Notes under the pieces: generated by a model
Told to the model about the DNA's origin: nothing
Databases searched by the model: none
What the model saw: the letters and a program-made list of their open reading frames with translations, nothing else
Position numbers and translations under genes: made by a program
Part shown: piece by piece, positions 16,457 through 23,431 of the stretch
How positions within the stretch are numbered: the stretch's first letter is position 1
Layout: each line of letters opens with the position of its first letter
NCBI GenBank assembly: GCA_028281025.1
Contig: JANQKR010000001.1
Coordinates: 1 to 41,126, forward strand
From: Croceivirga sp.
GTDB lineage: Bacteria; Bacteroidota; Bacteroidia; Flavobacteriales; Flavobacteriaceae
Reading direction: 5' to 3'
Length of the DNA: 41,126 nucleotides

Positions 16457-17023
16457 ATGGCACGAACTCCGAGTAATATGCTACCATTGGGCACCCCTGC
16501 CCCCGATTTTTCGTTGTTTGATACCGTTAGCGGACAAACACTCAGCTTATTAGAGCTACGTGGCGAAAAAGGCACTGTCATCATGTTTATCTGTAATCAC
16601 TGCCCCTTTGTGGTACATGTGAACCCAGAAATCTCAAAATTGGGTAGGGAATACCAAAAGAAGGGGATTGGGTTTATCGCCATTTCCAGCAATGATGTAG
16701 TAAACTATCCACAAGATGCGCCCCATTTAATGACGGAAGTTGCAGTGCAAGAGGGGTATTCCTTCCCTTATCTATACGATGAAAGCCAGGATGTGGCCAA
16801 AGCTTATGATGCTGCCTGCACTCCTGATTTCTATTTGTTTGACAAATCTTTGAAACTGGTTTATCGAGGCCAATTGGACGATTCCCGTCCTCAAAACGGT
16901 TTGCCCCTGGACGGACATGATCTTCGAAATGCCATGGATGCCCTTTTGGAGGGAAAACCCATTGACCAAGACCAAAAACCGAGTATAGGCTGTAATATTA
17001 AATGGATCGGTAATGGGCAATAA
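16457..17023 (+). CDS. Thioredoxin-like (AhpC/TSA-fold) redoxin
   Basis: A 188-aa cytoplasmic thioredoxin-fold protein with the CxxC motif Cys46-Asn-His-Cys49 (ICNHCPFVVHV) following the redoxin opening GTPAPDFSLFDTVSG. Later signatures are FIAISSNDVVNYPQDAP, FPYLYDESQDVAKAY, the cis-Pro region CTPDFYLFD and the closing SIGCNIKW. This matches the family annotated 'thioredoxin family protein' with an NHCPFV active site, probably a thiol peroxidase or disulfide reductase. There is no signal peptide. It is the first gene of a plus-strand run with the cupin and GNAT genes and is near a second redox gene at 18558, suggesting a thiol-homeostasis neighbourhood. Confidence 0.88.
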   Translation: MARTPSNMLPLGTPAPDFSLFDTVSGQTLSLLELRGEKGTVIMFICNHCPFVVHVNPEISKLGREYQKKGIGFIAISSNDVVNYPQDAPHLMTEVAVQEGYSFPYLYDESQDVAKAYDAACTPDFYLFDKSLKLVYRGQLDDSRPQNGLPLDGHDLRNAMDALLEGKPIDQDQKPSIGCNIKWIGNGQ

Positions 17024-17065
17024 TGCGTACCTAAATGGTACTTTCTGAATTAAAAGACCTTTTTG

Positions 17066-17386
17066 ATGAAATTAAATCCTGAAGAAGCTCTAAAAGCACT
17101 TGCAGCCCATAAGGGTCCCTTTAAGACCTTGTTTGGGCATGGCACCCTTTCCATAGAAATCTACAAGCCCCAAAACGTGGATTTACAACAACCCCATGAA
17201 CAGGATGAGGTATATATGGTCATATCCGGAAGTGGTGAATTTTTGAATGGGGATGAACGAACAAATTTTGGGCCGGGCGATGTCCTTTTTGTCCCGGCGG
17301 GAGTCGTCCATAGATTTGAGAACTTCACGGATGATTTTGCAACCTGGGTATTGTTCTATGGTCCAAAAGGAGGTGAAAAAACATAG
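17066..17386 (+). CDS. Small cupin-domain protein
   Basis: A 106-aa single-domain cupin. The beta-barrel motif 1 appears as PHEQDEVYMVISGSGEF (one His, Glu and a second acidic position) and motif 2 as GDVLFVPAGVVHRFEN (His), so a metal site is plausible though the first motif's usual HxH is reduced to a single His (PHEQDE). Cupins this small may be isomerases, dioxygenase-like or sugar-binding proteins, and no substrate can be assigned. ATG at 17066 is preferred over the adjacent in-frame TTG (17063). The gene ends 2 bp before the GNAT start, so the two are almost certainly co-transcribed. Confidence 0.85.
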   Translation: MKLNPEEALKALAAHKGPFKTLFGHGTLSIEIYKPQNVDLQQPHEQDEVYMVISGSGEFLNGDERTNFGPGDVLFVPAGVVHRFENFTDDFATWVLFYGPKGGEKT

Positions 17387-17388
17387 GT

Positions 17389-17916
17389 TTGGAAGTTAAC
17401 ATCCAATTTATACCCCTTTCCAGGAAGAACATCGACACCTATATTACCGTTGGGGAACAGTCCTACAATGCGCATTATCTGCATCTTTGGGAAAACAACA
17501 ATGCAATCCCATATATTTCCGCAAGTTTTACTACAGAGGTCGTCACCAGCGAATTGGTCCATGCCAATTGTGACAACTACGTAATTGTAGTCGACCGTGT
17601 CCCCGCAGGTGTCCTAAAAATAACGAGGCATAAGGCCTGCGCCAACTTTACGGAAAAAGAGGCCCTGTACCTGCATCGACTGTATCTGAAAAAGGAATTT
17701 ACCGGGAAGGGCATTGGTAATGAGGTGCTCCTATTTTGTGTAGATCGGGCCAGAAGACTCCAAAAGAAAGTCATTTGGTTGGAAGCCATGAAAAAAGGAA
17801 ACGCCTTGGCGTTTTATCAAAAAAATGGATTTGGTATCATTGGGGAAACCCAAATAGCACTACCGGGCGTAAAACCCGATCAAAAAGAAATGTGGGTACT
17901 GGCAAAATCCATTTGA
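17389..17916 (+). CDS. GNAT-family N-acetyltransferase
   Basis: A 175-aa acetyl-CoA-dependent N-acetyltransferase. Motif A with the pyrophosphate loop is visible (LHRLYLKKEFTGKGIGNEVL, about residues 97-116), followed by the VIWLEAMKKGNALAFYQKNGF motif B region, both typical of GNAT. The acceptor is unknown. The start is TTG at 17389, two bases after the cupin stop; no ATG is available before the conserved N-terminal strand. The stop is one base from the stop of the convergent DinB gene. Placement next to a cupin and redoxin suggests small-molecule detoxification, but this is inference. Confidence 0.87.
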   Translation: MEVNIQFIPLSRKNIDTYITVGEQSYNAHYLHLWENNNAIPYISASFTTEVVTSELVHANCDNYVIVVDRVPAGVLKITRHKACANFTEKEALYLHRLYLKKEFTGKGIGNEVLLFCVDRARRLQKKVIWLEAMKKGNALAFYQKNGFGIIGETQIALPGVKPDQKEMWVLAKSI

Positions 17917-17917
17917 C

Positions 17918-18460
17918 CTACCACTGCTTTTGGTCAACAACAGTTTTAATGTGGGCAAAATGGTGGCTTCCGTGCCATGCATATCGTCCAATATTTTCTT
18001 CCAAAGTAGATACCATATTACCCTCAGGGTGGGTAAACTTTCGTTGTAGTTGTTCTTGGGAAAGTCCTTTTAATAGATAAACCAATTTGGCATGAACCGC
18101 CTTTAAATGGTCCAATGATAGTTGGATAGGGGCCGTCCTTGTATCGAAGAGATTGGCCCATTCTTTTTCAAAATAGGCCTTGATCAAAGGGTTATCCTCT
18201 GTAAGGGCCCATTTAAAACGGATATAACTGTTATGGTGACTGTCCGCAACATGATGTACTACCTGTCGTATGGTCCAGCCATTGGGCCGGTAAGGGGTTT
18301 CCAGTTGTTCCTCGGTCAACGAACGGACCAAATCCTCCAATTTGCCCGGTAAGGTTTCAAGAATGCCAATCCATTCCTCCAGATGCTCCTTGGTAATCAC
18401 GGCAGGAACTTCATATTTTCCAATGGGATACCTGAGCTGTTCCATTCTGTTTTCTTCCAT
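17918..18460 (-). CDS. YfiT-type DinB protein (putative bacillithiol S-transferase)
   Basis: A 180-aa cytoplasmic DinB/YfiT-superfamily protein. Bacillus YfiT/BstA relatives are metal-dependent thiol S-transferases or hydrolases with a three-His site. Here the His clusters are RQVVHHVADSHHNSYIRFK (about residues 67-85) and YAWHGSHHFAHIK near the C-terminus, with the family opening LRYPIGKYEVPA and RPNGWTIRQ. Flavobacteria are known to make bacillithiol, so a bacillithiol transferase role is reasonable, though unproven. The start is ATG at 18460. It is divergent from the 1-Cys peroxiredoxin and shares a 97-bp regulatory region with it. Confidence 0.87.
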   Translation of the reverse strand: MEENRMEQLRYPIGKYEVPAVITKEHLEEWIGILETLPGKLEDLVRSLTEEQLETPYRPNGWTIRQVVHHVADSHHNSYIRFKWALTEDNPLIKAYFEKEWANLFDTRTAPIQLSLDHLKAVHAKLVYLLKGLSQEQLQRKFTHPEGNMVSTLEENIGRYAWHGSHHFAHIKTVVDQKQW

Positions 18461-18549
18461 ACCCTAAAAGTAACAAACTTTGATATAGATTTAACTACCG
18501 TAAAAATGATAGACTAAAAGTTAGTCCTAATTTTAGGGTATCAAAATTA
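18459..18549. promoter_or_regulatory. Shared control region of yfiT-like gene and peroxiredoxin, with nested inverted repeats
   Basis: ATACCCTAAAA (18459-18469) is repeated as its exact reverse complement TTTTAGGGTAT (18531-18541). Between them lie a perfect GACTAA-AAG-TTAGTC dyad (18512-18526) and the overlapping CCTAA-TT-TTAGG. A -7 element for the minus-strand gene (TAATTTTG) is at 18542-18549. The dyads are candidate operators. Confidence 0.5.
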
Positions 18550-18557
18550 GTTATACC

Positions 18558-19196
18558 ATGGCAACATTACGATTGGGCGACACAGCCCCCAATTTTACCG
18601 CAGAAACTTCCCAAGGGACCTTAAATTTTTATGATTATTTGGGGGATAGCTGGGGGATTTTATTTTCCCATCCTGCGGATTTTACCCCAGTATGTACCAC
18701 AGAACTGGGCACTGCAGCAAAATTTAAATCCGAATTCGATAAAAGAAATGTGAAAATGATGGCGTTGAGCGTTGATGGGGCCGACTCCCATAATGAATGG
18801 ATCAAGGACATCAATGAAACCCAGGAGACCATCGTTAACTTTCCCATAGTAGCTGACGAGGACAGAAAAGTATCCGATTTATACGATATGATTCACCCCA
18901 ATGCGGACGATACCCTCACCGTACGTTCCGTATTTATCATCGCCCCGGACAAATCCGTAAAACTCATTTTAACGTACCCTGCCTCAACGGGAAGAAATTT
19001 TTATGAGCTTCTTAGGGTGATTGACTCCTTGCAATTGACCGCTTACCATAAAGTGGCTACACCGGCCAATTGGAAGAATGGGGAAGATGTGGTGGTCAGT
19101 CCGGCCATCCCTACGGAAGAGGCCAAAGAAATGTTTACCAAGGGGGTGGAAGAGATAAAACCCTACCTTAGGATGACCCCCGACCCAACCGTTTAA
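18558..19196 (+). CDS. 1-Cys peroxiredoxin (Prx6 type)
   Basis: Reduces hydrogen peroxide and organic hydroperoxides in the cytoplasm. The peroxidatic Cys46 sits in HPADFTPVCTTELG, with the Prx Thr/Pro/Arg environment (TVRSVFIIAPD) and the Prx6-type long C-terminal arm (EDVVVSPAIPTEEAKEMF). It is the only Cys in 212 aa, so the enzyme must be 1-Cys and rely on an external thiol for reduction. The start is ATG at 18558. It is divergent from a putative bacillithiol transferase gene with which it shares the upstream region, and is followed by its own terminator, so it is monocistronic. Confidence 0.94.
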   Translation: MATLRLGDTAPNFTAETSQGTLNFYDYLGDSWGILFSHPADFTPVCTTELGTAAKFKSEFDKRNVKMMALSVDGADSHNEWIKDINETQETIVNFPIVADEDRKVSDLYDMIHPNADDTLTVRSVFIIAPDKSVKLILTYPASTGRNFYELLRVIDSLQLTAYHKVATPANWKNGEDVVVSPAIPTEEAKEMFTKGVEEIKPYLRMTPDPTV

Positions 19197-19215
19197 AGGA
19201 ATTCCAAAAGACCTT

Positions 19216-19243
19216 AAACCGCTCTCGTTGAGCGGTTTTTTTT
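19216..19243 (+). terminator. Rho-independent terminator after peroxiredoxin
   Basis: A 9-bp perfect stem AAACCGCTC/GAGCGGTTT (19216-19224 with 19230-19238) with a 5-nt loop, followed by a run of T. Confidence 0.9.
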
Positions 19244-19325
19244 ATGAAAAGGTTTTCATAACCCAAACTTAACGATCATCCCAACAACCTTTTTCATTTT
19301 GTGAATCCTACAAAAAACATATGTT

Positions 19326-19847
19326 ATGGGAAGAGTTTATTTCCTGCCTCTTTTTTTGATCGTTTCCACCCTGGGAGGCTGTTGTTTTTATGGAAACTGT
19401 GAAGACGATGACTTTATAGGTGACCAACTATCCGCTTCACTTTATGAACCCGTGTTTTTGGATCGTAGCGATTTTGAAAAATCCGTTCAACTTAGGGAGC
19501 CTATGGAAATTCTCAATTCCGGAAAAATATATGTTAAGGACAACTACCTCTTTGTGAATGAGGTCCGCAAGGGGTTCCATGTATTTGACAACTCCAACCC
19601 ACAAAGCCCAATTAAGATTACGTTTATTGAAGTACCCGGATCTACGGATTTGGCCATACGGGAAAACATATTTTATATAAATCAAGCTACGGATTTAATT
19701 GCAGCGGATTTTGATTTTGACACAAACAGTTTAACCCTGACAAAACGCGTTGAAAACACCTTTCCCGAACTACTTTCCCCGGATGGATTTTATGCGTATG
19801 ACGTGCCTATCAATAGTGTTGTTGTTGATTGGAAACTAAAAAAATGA
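19326..19847 (+). CDS. Lipoprotein with LVIVD-type repeats (short)
   Basis: A 173-aa lipoprotein: signal peptide with lipobox LGGC (Cys19, followed by a second Cys), then a region containing LVIVD-like beta-propeller units such as KIYVKDNYLFVNEVRKGFHV and the linking phrase DNSNPQSP. LVIVD repeats are choice-of-propeller strands found in envelope proteins of Bacteroidota and archaea. There are too few units for a full propeller. The start is ATG at 19326. The next gene, 4 bp downstream, encodes a longer protein with the same repeat type, so they probably form a pair on the cell surface or periplasmic membrane face. The function is unknown. Confidence 0.75.
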   Translation: MGRVYFLPLFLIVSTLGGCCFYGNCEDDDFIGDQLSASLYEPVFLDRSDFEKSVQLREPMEILNSGKIYVKDNYLFVNEVRKGFHVFDNSNPQSPIKITFIEVPGSTDLAIRENIFYINQATDLIAADFDFDTNSLTLTKRVENTFPELLSPDGFYAYDVPINSVVVDWKLKK

Positions 19848-19851
19848 TCTC

Positions 19852-20598
19852 ATGAAAAACCTAAGTTTTCTAGTCCTTTTTCCTTTTTTGATCTTGTCCT
19901 GTAGTTCTGACGGTGATGCTGCCGGTTCGCCCGAAACACCCTCTCCGGATGGTCAAGGTGGTTCTTTGGCTACCTTTACCCTTAAGGGCGATTACTTATA
20001 TGTGGTAGACCGGTTTGATTTAAATGTCTTTAGTCTCGCCCAGGCCGAAGAACCGGTTTTGGTCAATAAAGTGAACATTGGTTTTGATATCGAAACTTTG
20101 TTTGGCTATAAGGACTATCTGTACATAGGTTCTAGAACCGGAATGTTCATTTATGGGCTTGGCAATCCTGAGTTCCCCCAAAAACTGTCCAGCGTTCAAC
20201 ATTTTACGGCCTGCGATCCCGTGGTCGCCAATGATACCCATGCCTTTGTGACCCTACATAGCGATACCTTCTGTGGTAATGACATTAACATTTTGGAAAT
20301 CTATGATGTCACCAATGTTACCGAACCTATTCTTGTAAGCTCAAGGAACCTTATTTTTCCAAGAGGTTTGGGGCTTTATGGAAACTACTTATTTGTATGT
20401 GATGATGAAATAAAAGTCTTTGATATAAGCAATCCTGCCGAATCAAAATTGGTTAGGGCCATCAATAGACAAGCCTTTGATGTAATTATTAGGGGGGACT
20501 TGTTAATTGCCATTGGTGAAACAGGTCTATTCCAATATCAGTTGAGCCCTTCGGAAGAAGGAATCGATTTTACAGCCTTGAGTAACATCGCCATTTGA
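19852..20598 (+). CDS. LVIVD-repeat lipoprotein
   Basis: A 248-aa lipoprotein: signal peptide ending LILSC (Cys17), a Ser/Pro/Gly-rich linker (about 18-38), then repeats of the LVIVD type: GDYLYVVDRFDLNVFSL, DYLYIGSRTGMFIYGL, and GNYLFVCDDEIKVFDISNP, each about 40-50 residues. The repeat phrase 'GDYLYVxD...VFDIxNP' is diagnostic. The number of visible units (four to five) suggests an incomplete propeller unless the adjacent 173-aa lipoprotein contributes strands. It follows that gene by 4 bp and is clearly co-transcribed with it. The function is unknown. Confidence 0.85.
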   Translation: MKNLSFLVLFPFLILSCSSDGDAAGSPETPSPDGQGGSLATFTLKGDYLYVVDRFDLNVFSLAQAEEPVLVNKVNIGFDIETLFGYKDYLYIGSRTGMFIYGLGNPEFPQKLSSVQHFTACDPVVANDTHAFVTLHSDTFCGNDINILEIYDVTNVTEPILVSSRNLIFPRGLGLYGNYLFVCDDEIKVFDISNPAESKLVRAINRQAFDVIIRGDLLIAIGETGLFQYQLSPSEEGIDFTALSNIAI

Positions 20599-20909
20599 TT
20601 TTGTCATAAGCATACCACTACCCCACTGTTTTGGCATGGTCCAATTATTTTTAAGGGTTTTGTGCGCAACCAATACCGTTACCAACATCTAAAGGACAAC
20701 AACAATAAATAAATAAAAAACAACCGTGGTGACTTTCTTTTCTATGCTTACTTAATTGCACCCATTTTCCAATGCCTTCCGGTATTAAAAAATCCAGACA
20801 ATCTGTATACACTATATTGATTGCGAATATTTTTAAATACTAAGTAGGGTTTTTCTTCGTTAAGTTGTTGCATAGGAAAGATTTAACAACCATCAAACCG
20901 CAAACAAAA
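20599..20909. other. Intergenic region without recognisable gene
   Basis: An A+T-rich 311-bp gap after the LVIVD pair. It holds a short AATAAATAAATAAAA run (about 20704-20718) and only tiny unsupported ORFs. No clear TAnnTTTG element is visible ahead of the small ORF at 20910, so its promoter is not located. Confidence 0.6.
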
Positions 20910-20993
20910 ATGAACACCTTTTTTACTGTTCTATTATTATTGCTCGCACTGAATATGCTTTTACTTTTGATCAGTGTAAATAGGGCAAAATAA
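20910..20993 (+). CDS. 27-aa single-helix membrane peptide (TFF...SVN family)
   Basis: A small ORF read directly from the sequence: MNTFFTVLLLLLALNMLLLL followed by ISVNRAK. It is one transmembrane helix with a short basic end. It shares a pattern with the 59-aa protein at 36725: Met-x-Thr-Phe-Phe near the start, Ala-x-Asn in the helix, and Leu-Leu-x-x-Ser-Val-Asn-x-Ala at the helix end. That recurrence at two unlinked places argues for a real gene. It ends immediately before a bidirectional terminator, which also fits. The function is unknown. The lack of an obvious promoter lowers confidence. Confidence 0.6.
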   Translation: MNTFFTVLLLLLALNMLLLLISVNRAK

Positions 20994-20994
20994 A

Positions 20995-21016
20995 AAAGCT
21001 CCCTATATGGAGCTTT
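20995..21016. terminator. Bidirectional terminator between small membrane peptide and PPIase
   Basis: AAAGCTCC (20995-21002 region) pairs with GGAGCTTT (21009-21016) around a 6-nt loop. On the minus strand the stem is followed by TTTTTTATTTT, a strong tract for the PPIase gene; on the plus strand the tail is weaker (CTTTAT). Confidence 0.75.
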
Positions 21017-21049
21017 CTTTATAAAGTAAGGATTTTTGTACCAGAATCC

Positions 21050-21982
21050 CTATTTGACCGACATTAGTTCAACATCAAATATCAATGTGGCGTTTGGAGG
21101 AATGACACCACCTGCCCCGCGACTCCCATAAGCAAGATTTGAAGGAATGACAAAACGGGCCTTGTCCCCCACTTGCAAAAGGGCAATGCCTTCGTCCCAG
21201 CCTGGGATTACCTGTCCCATTCCCAATGGGAACGCTATCGGTTCCTTTCTGCTGTAGGACGAATCAAAGACTTGTCCATTATCCAAACTTCCTTCATAGT
21301 GCACGGCGACCGTCTTACCTTTCTCTGCTTTTGCTCCATCCCCCTTCTGAATGATTTTATAGCGAAGCCCGGAATCGGTTCTGTCAAAACCAGCAGCCAG
21401 TTTTTCCAGAGCTGCCTCAGCTTTTGCCTTTTTCTCGGCCTCACGCTTTTCACGTTCTCCATCAAAGATCCTAAAGGCTTCAATAGCATTCCATTTTTCG
21501 GCCTCTTCACCAACCCTTACTATTTTCAGGGCCTCGATCCCGTCTCCTTGTTCAATGGCATCAACCACTTCCTGTCCATGGGCCACATGTCCAAAAACAG
21601 TATGCTTGTTGTTTAACCATGGAGTGGCTACATGGGTAATGAAAAACTGGCTCCCATTGGTACCAGGGCCGGCATTTGCCATGGAAAGCACCCCAGGACC
21701 ATCATGTTTTAAATCATCGTGAAATTCATCTTCGAACTGATAACCCGGACTCCCCGTTCCCGTACCTTGGGGACATCCTCCCTGAATCATAAAGTCTGGA
21801 ATGACACGATGGAATTTTAATCCGTCATAGTAGGGCTCTCCTTGGGGTTTGGCACTGTTTTCCAAGGTTCCCTCGGCCAAAGCCACAAAATTACCCACGG
21901 TCCCCGGGGTTTTATCATGAGTGAGCTTTACGAGGATTTCACCTTTGGTGGTATTGAATTTAGCGTAGATACCGTCTTGCAT
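21050..21982 (-). CDS. Dual-family peptidylprolyl isomerase: cyclophilin-FKBP fusion
   Basis: One 310-aa chain carries two unrelated prolyl isomerase domains. The cyclophilin domain (about 1-170) shows GLKFHRVIPDFMIQGGCPQGTGTGSPGY, split here as FHRVIPDFMIQGG, then MANAGPGTNGSQFFIT and the HTVFGHV motif. A charged helical linker (about 175-200, rich in Lys/Glu/Ala) joins it to an FKBP domain (about 203-310) with VAVHYEGSLDNGQVFDSSY, GQVIPGWDEGIALL and PPNATLIFDVELMSV. There is no signal peptide, so it is probably a cytoplasmic folding catalyst. Fused immunophilins of this order are known from a few lineages, flavobacteria among them. The start is ATG at 21982. Confidence 0.92.
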   Translation of the reverse strand: MQDGIYAKFNTTKGEILVKLTHDKTPGTVGNFVALAEGTLENSAKPQGEPYYDGLKFHRVIPDFMIQGGCPQGTGTGSPGYQFEDEFHDDLKHDGPGVLSMANAGPGTNGSQFFITHVATPWLNNKHTVFGHVAHGQEVVDAIEQGDGIEALKIVRVGEEAEKWNAIEAFRIFDGEREKREAEKKAKAEAALEKLAAGFDRTDSGLRYKIIQKGDGAKAEKGKTVAVHYEGSLDNGQVFDSSYSRKEPIAFPLGMGQVIPGWDEGIALLQVGDKARFVIPSNLAYGSRGAGGVIPPNATLIFDVELMSVK

Positions 21983-22002
21983 AATTTCTTGATTTAAGGC
22001 TG

Positions 22003-22010
22003 CAAAAGTA
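22003..22010 (-). promoter_or_regulatory. -7 promoter element of the PPIase gene
   Basis: TACTTTTG on the minus strand is an exact TAnnTTTG match, 20 nt upstream of the ATG, in the 48-bp gap after the M28 gene. Confidence 0.5.
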
Positions 22011-22030
22011 AGGCTTGCGAACGAAAGGAG

Positions 22031-23431
22031 CTATCCTTTTACCTTTTTTGGTTTTGCCGTTCCATACTTGTCCATCAAATACACCAAACTGGTCATTGTA
22101 GCCGCTCCCAGTTCCAACTCCCGTTTGTTTACATGTTCAAAAGTATCGTTTTCCGCGTGGTGGTGGTCAAAGTAGCGTTGGCTATCGGGCCGTAAACCGG
22201 ACAGCACAATATTTTCATCCCGTAAGGGTCCCACATCCGCACCACTCCCCCCGCGAACGAACATATGTATCAAATAAGGTTCAAAAAGGGATTTCCATCC
22301 TTCAATCTGTTCAAAGTTTTCATCCGTACATTCAAAGGAAAAGCCCCTTGGGGTAAATCCCCCTGCGTCACTTTCAAGAGCAAATACATGGGTTTCATTT
22401 TTTTGCCTGGCCACTTCGGCATATTTTTTCCCACCGCGCAATCCGTTTTCTTCATTCATAAAAAGCACTGCCCTAATGGTTCGTTTGGGCCGATAGCCAT
22501 TTGCCTTGATCAATCGCAATACATCCATACTCTGGACAACCCCGGCCCCATCGTCATGGGACCCATCCCCTAAGTCCCAAGAATCCAAATGTCCCCCAAC
22601 AATCATGATTTCATTGGGATATTCGGAACCTCGGATCTCACCGATTACATTATACGATTGTACATCGGGATATTGCTTACAGCTTTGCTTGAAGAAAAAT
22701 TTAATTTCCGGATTCAATTTTAGTGTTGTACTCAGGAGTTCCGCTCCATTGGTACTGATGGCAGCGGCAGGAATACGGCTTTCCACCGGGGTTTCCCCGT
22801 AACTCATTGCCCCCGTATGCGGATAATCATCCAGTCTAAGGTTCATGGAACGTACGATTACGCCCCGCGCACCATATTTCCCCGCTTCGGCAGCGCCGGA
22901 ATAGCGTTGGTCCACACAGCCGGAATAGGCACTGAAAGTGCTGATCTGGGTAGGATCCATAGGGCGATTGTAGAAGACTATTTTTCCCTCGATCTTTTCC
23001 CTTCCAAGCTTTTCCAAATCTTCAATGCCCTGTACTTCAACAATACTGGCCTTTAATCCACCATCCGGTGTTGCCACGGAACCTCCCAAAGCACAGATGG
23101 GAACATTAGTGGTTATACCGGGTCGTGTTTCTATATAGGCGAATTCCGGGGTCCCCCTTACCCATTTGGGTACCATAACGGGTTGTAACCACACCCTGTC
23201 CAGCCCAAGGGAATCCATTTGACGTTTCGTGTATTCAATAGCCTCTTGTGCCTGTACCGAGCCAGATAAACGCCCTCCTATTTGGTTGGAAAGGTAGTTT
23301 AACCATTCATAGGCCTTTCCATTGGTAAGTGCCATATCATAAATGGCCTTTAATTGTTTCTCATCTTCTGACTGTGCCCGTAGGAACAACGTACAGCTAA
23401 AAAAAAGGACAAGGAGTAGTCTTGGGTTCAT
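22031..23431 (-). CDS. Secreted M28-family metallopeptidase (PGCP-like)
   Basis: A zinc aminopeptidase or carboxypeptidase-like enzyme with a signal peptide (MNPRLLLVLFFSCTLFLRAQ), 466 aa. The fold resembles plasma glutamate carboxypeptidase: a protease-associated insert (about 120-230) before the catalytic domain. Metal and catalytic residues are visible in order: GGHLDSWDLGDGSHDDGAG (His/Asp), FMNEENGLRGGKKY (general-base Glu and Zn ligand), ALESDAGG (Asp), and DHHHAENDTFEHV (last His). The peptide substrate is unknown. The start is ATG at 23431, and its first four bases overlap the ppk2 stop, so translation of the two is likely coupled. Confidence 0.92.
   Translation of the reverse strand: MNPRLLLVLFFSCTLFLRAQSEDEKQLKAIYDMALTNGKAYEWLNYLSNQIGGRLSGSVQAQEAIEYTKRQMDSLGLDRVWLQPVMVPKWVRGTPEFAYIETRPGITTNVPICALGGSVATPDGGLKASIVEVQGIEDLEKLGREKIEGKIVFYNRPMDPTQISTFSAYSGCVDQRYSGAAEAGKYGARGVIVRSMNLRLDDYPHTGAMSYGETPVESRIPAAAISTNGAELLSTTLKLNPEIKFFFKQSCKQYPDVQSYNVIGEIRGSEYPNEIMIVGGHLDSWDLGDGSHDDGAGVVQSMDVLRLIKANGYRPKRTIRAVLFMNEENGLRGGKKYAEVARQKNETHVFALESDAGGFTPRGFSFECTDENFEQIEGWKSLFEPYLIHMFVRGGSGADVGPLRDENIVLSGLRPDSQRYFDHHHAENDTFEHVNKRELELGAATMTSLVYLMDKYGTAKPKKVKG

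Noticed and set aside
20773-20844. A 23-codon ORF (MPSGIKKSRQ...)
   Set aside because: No promoter, no recognisable homology pattern, and its length is expected by chance in this gap.
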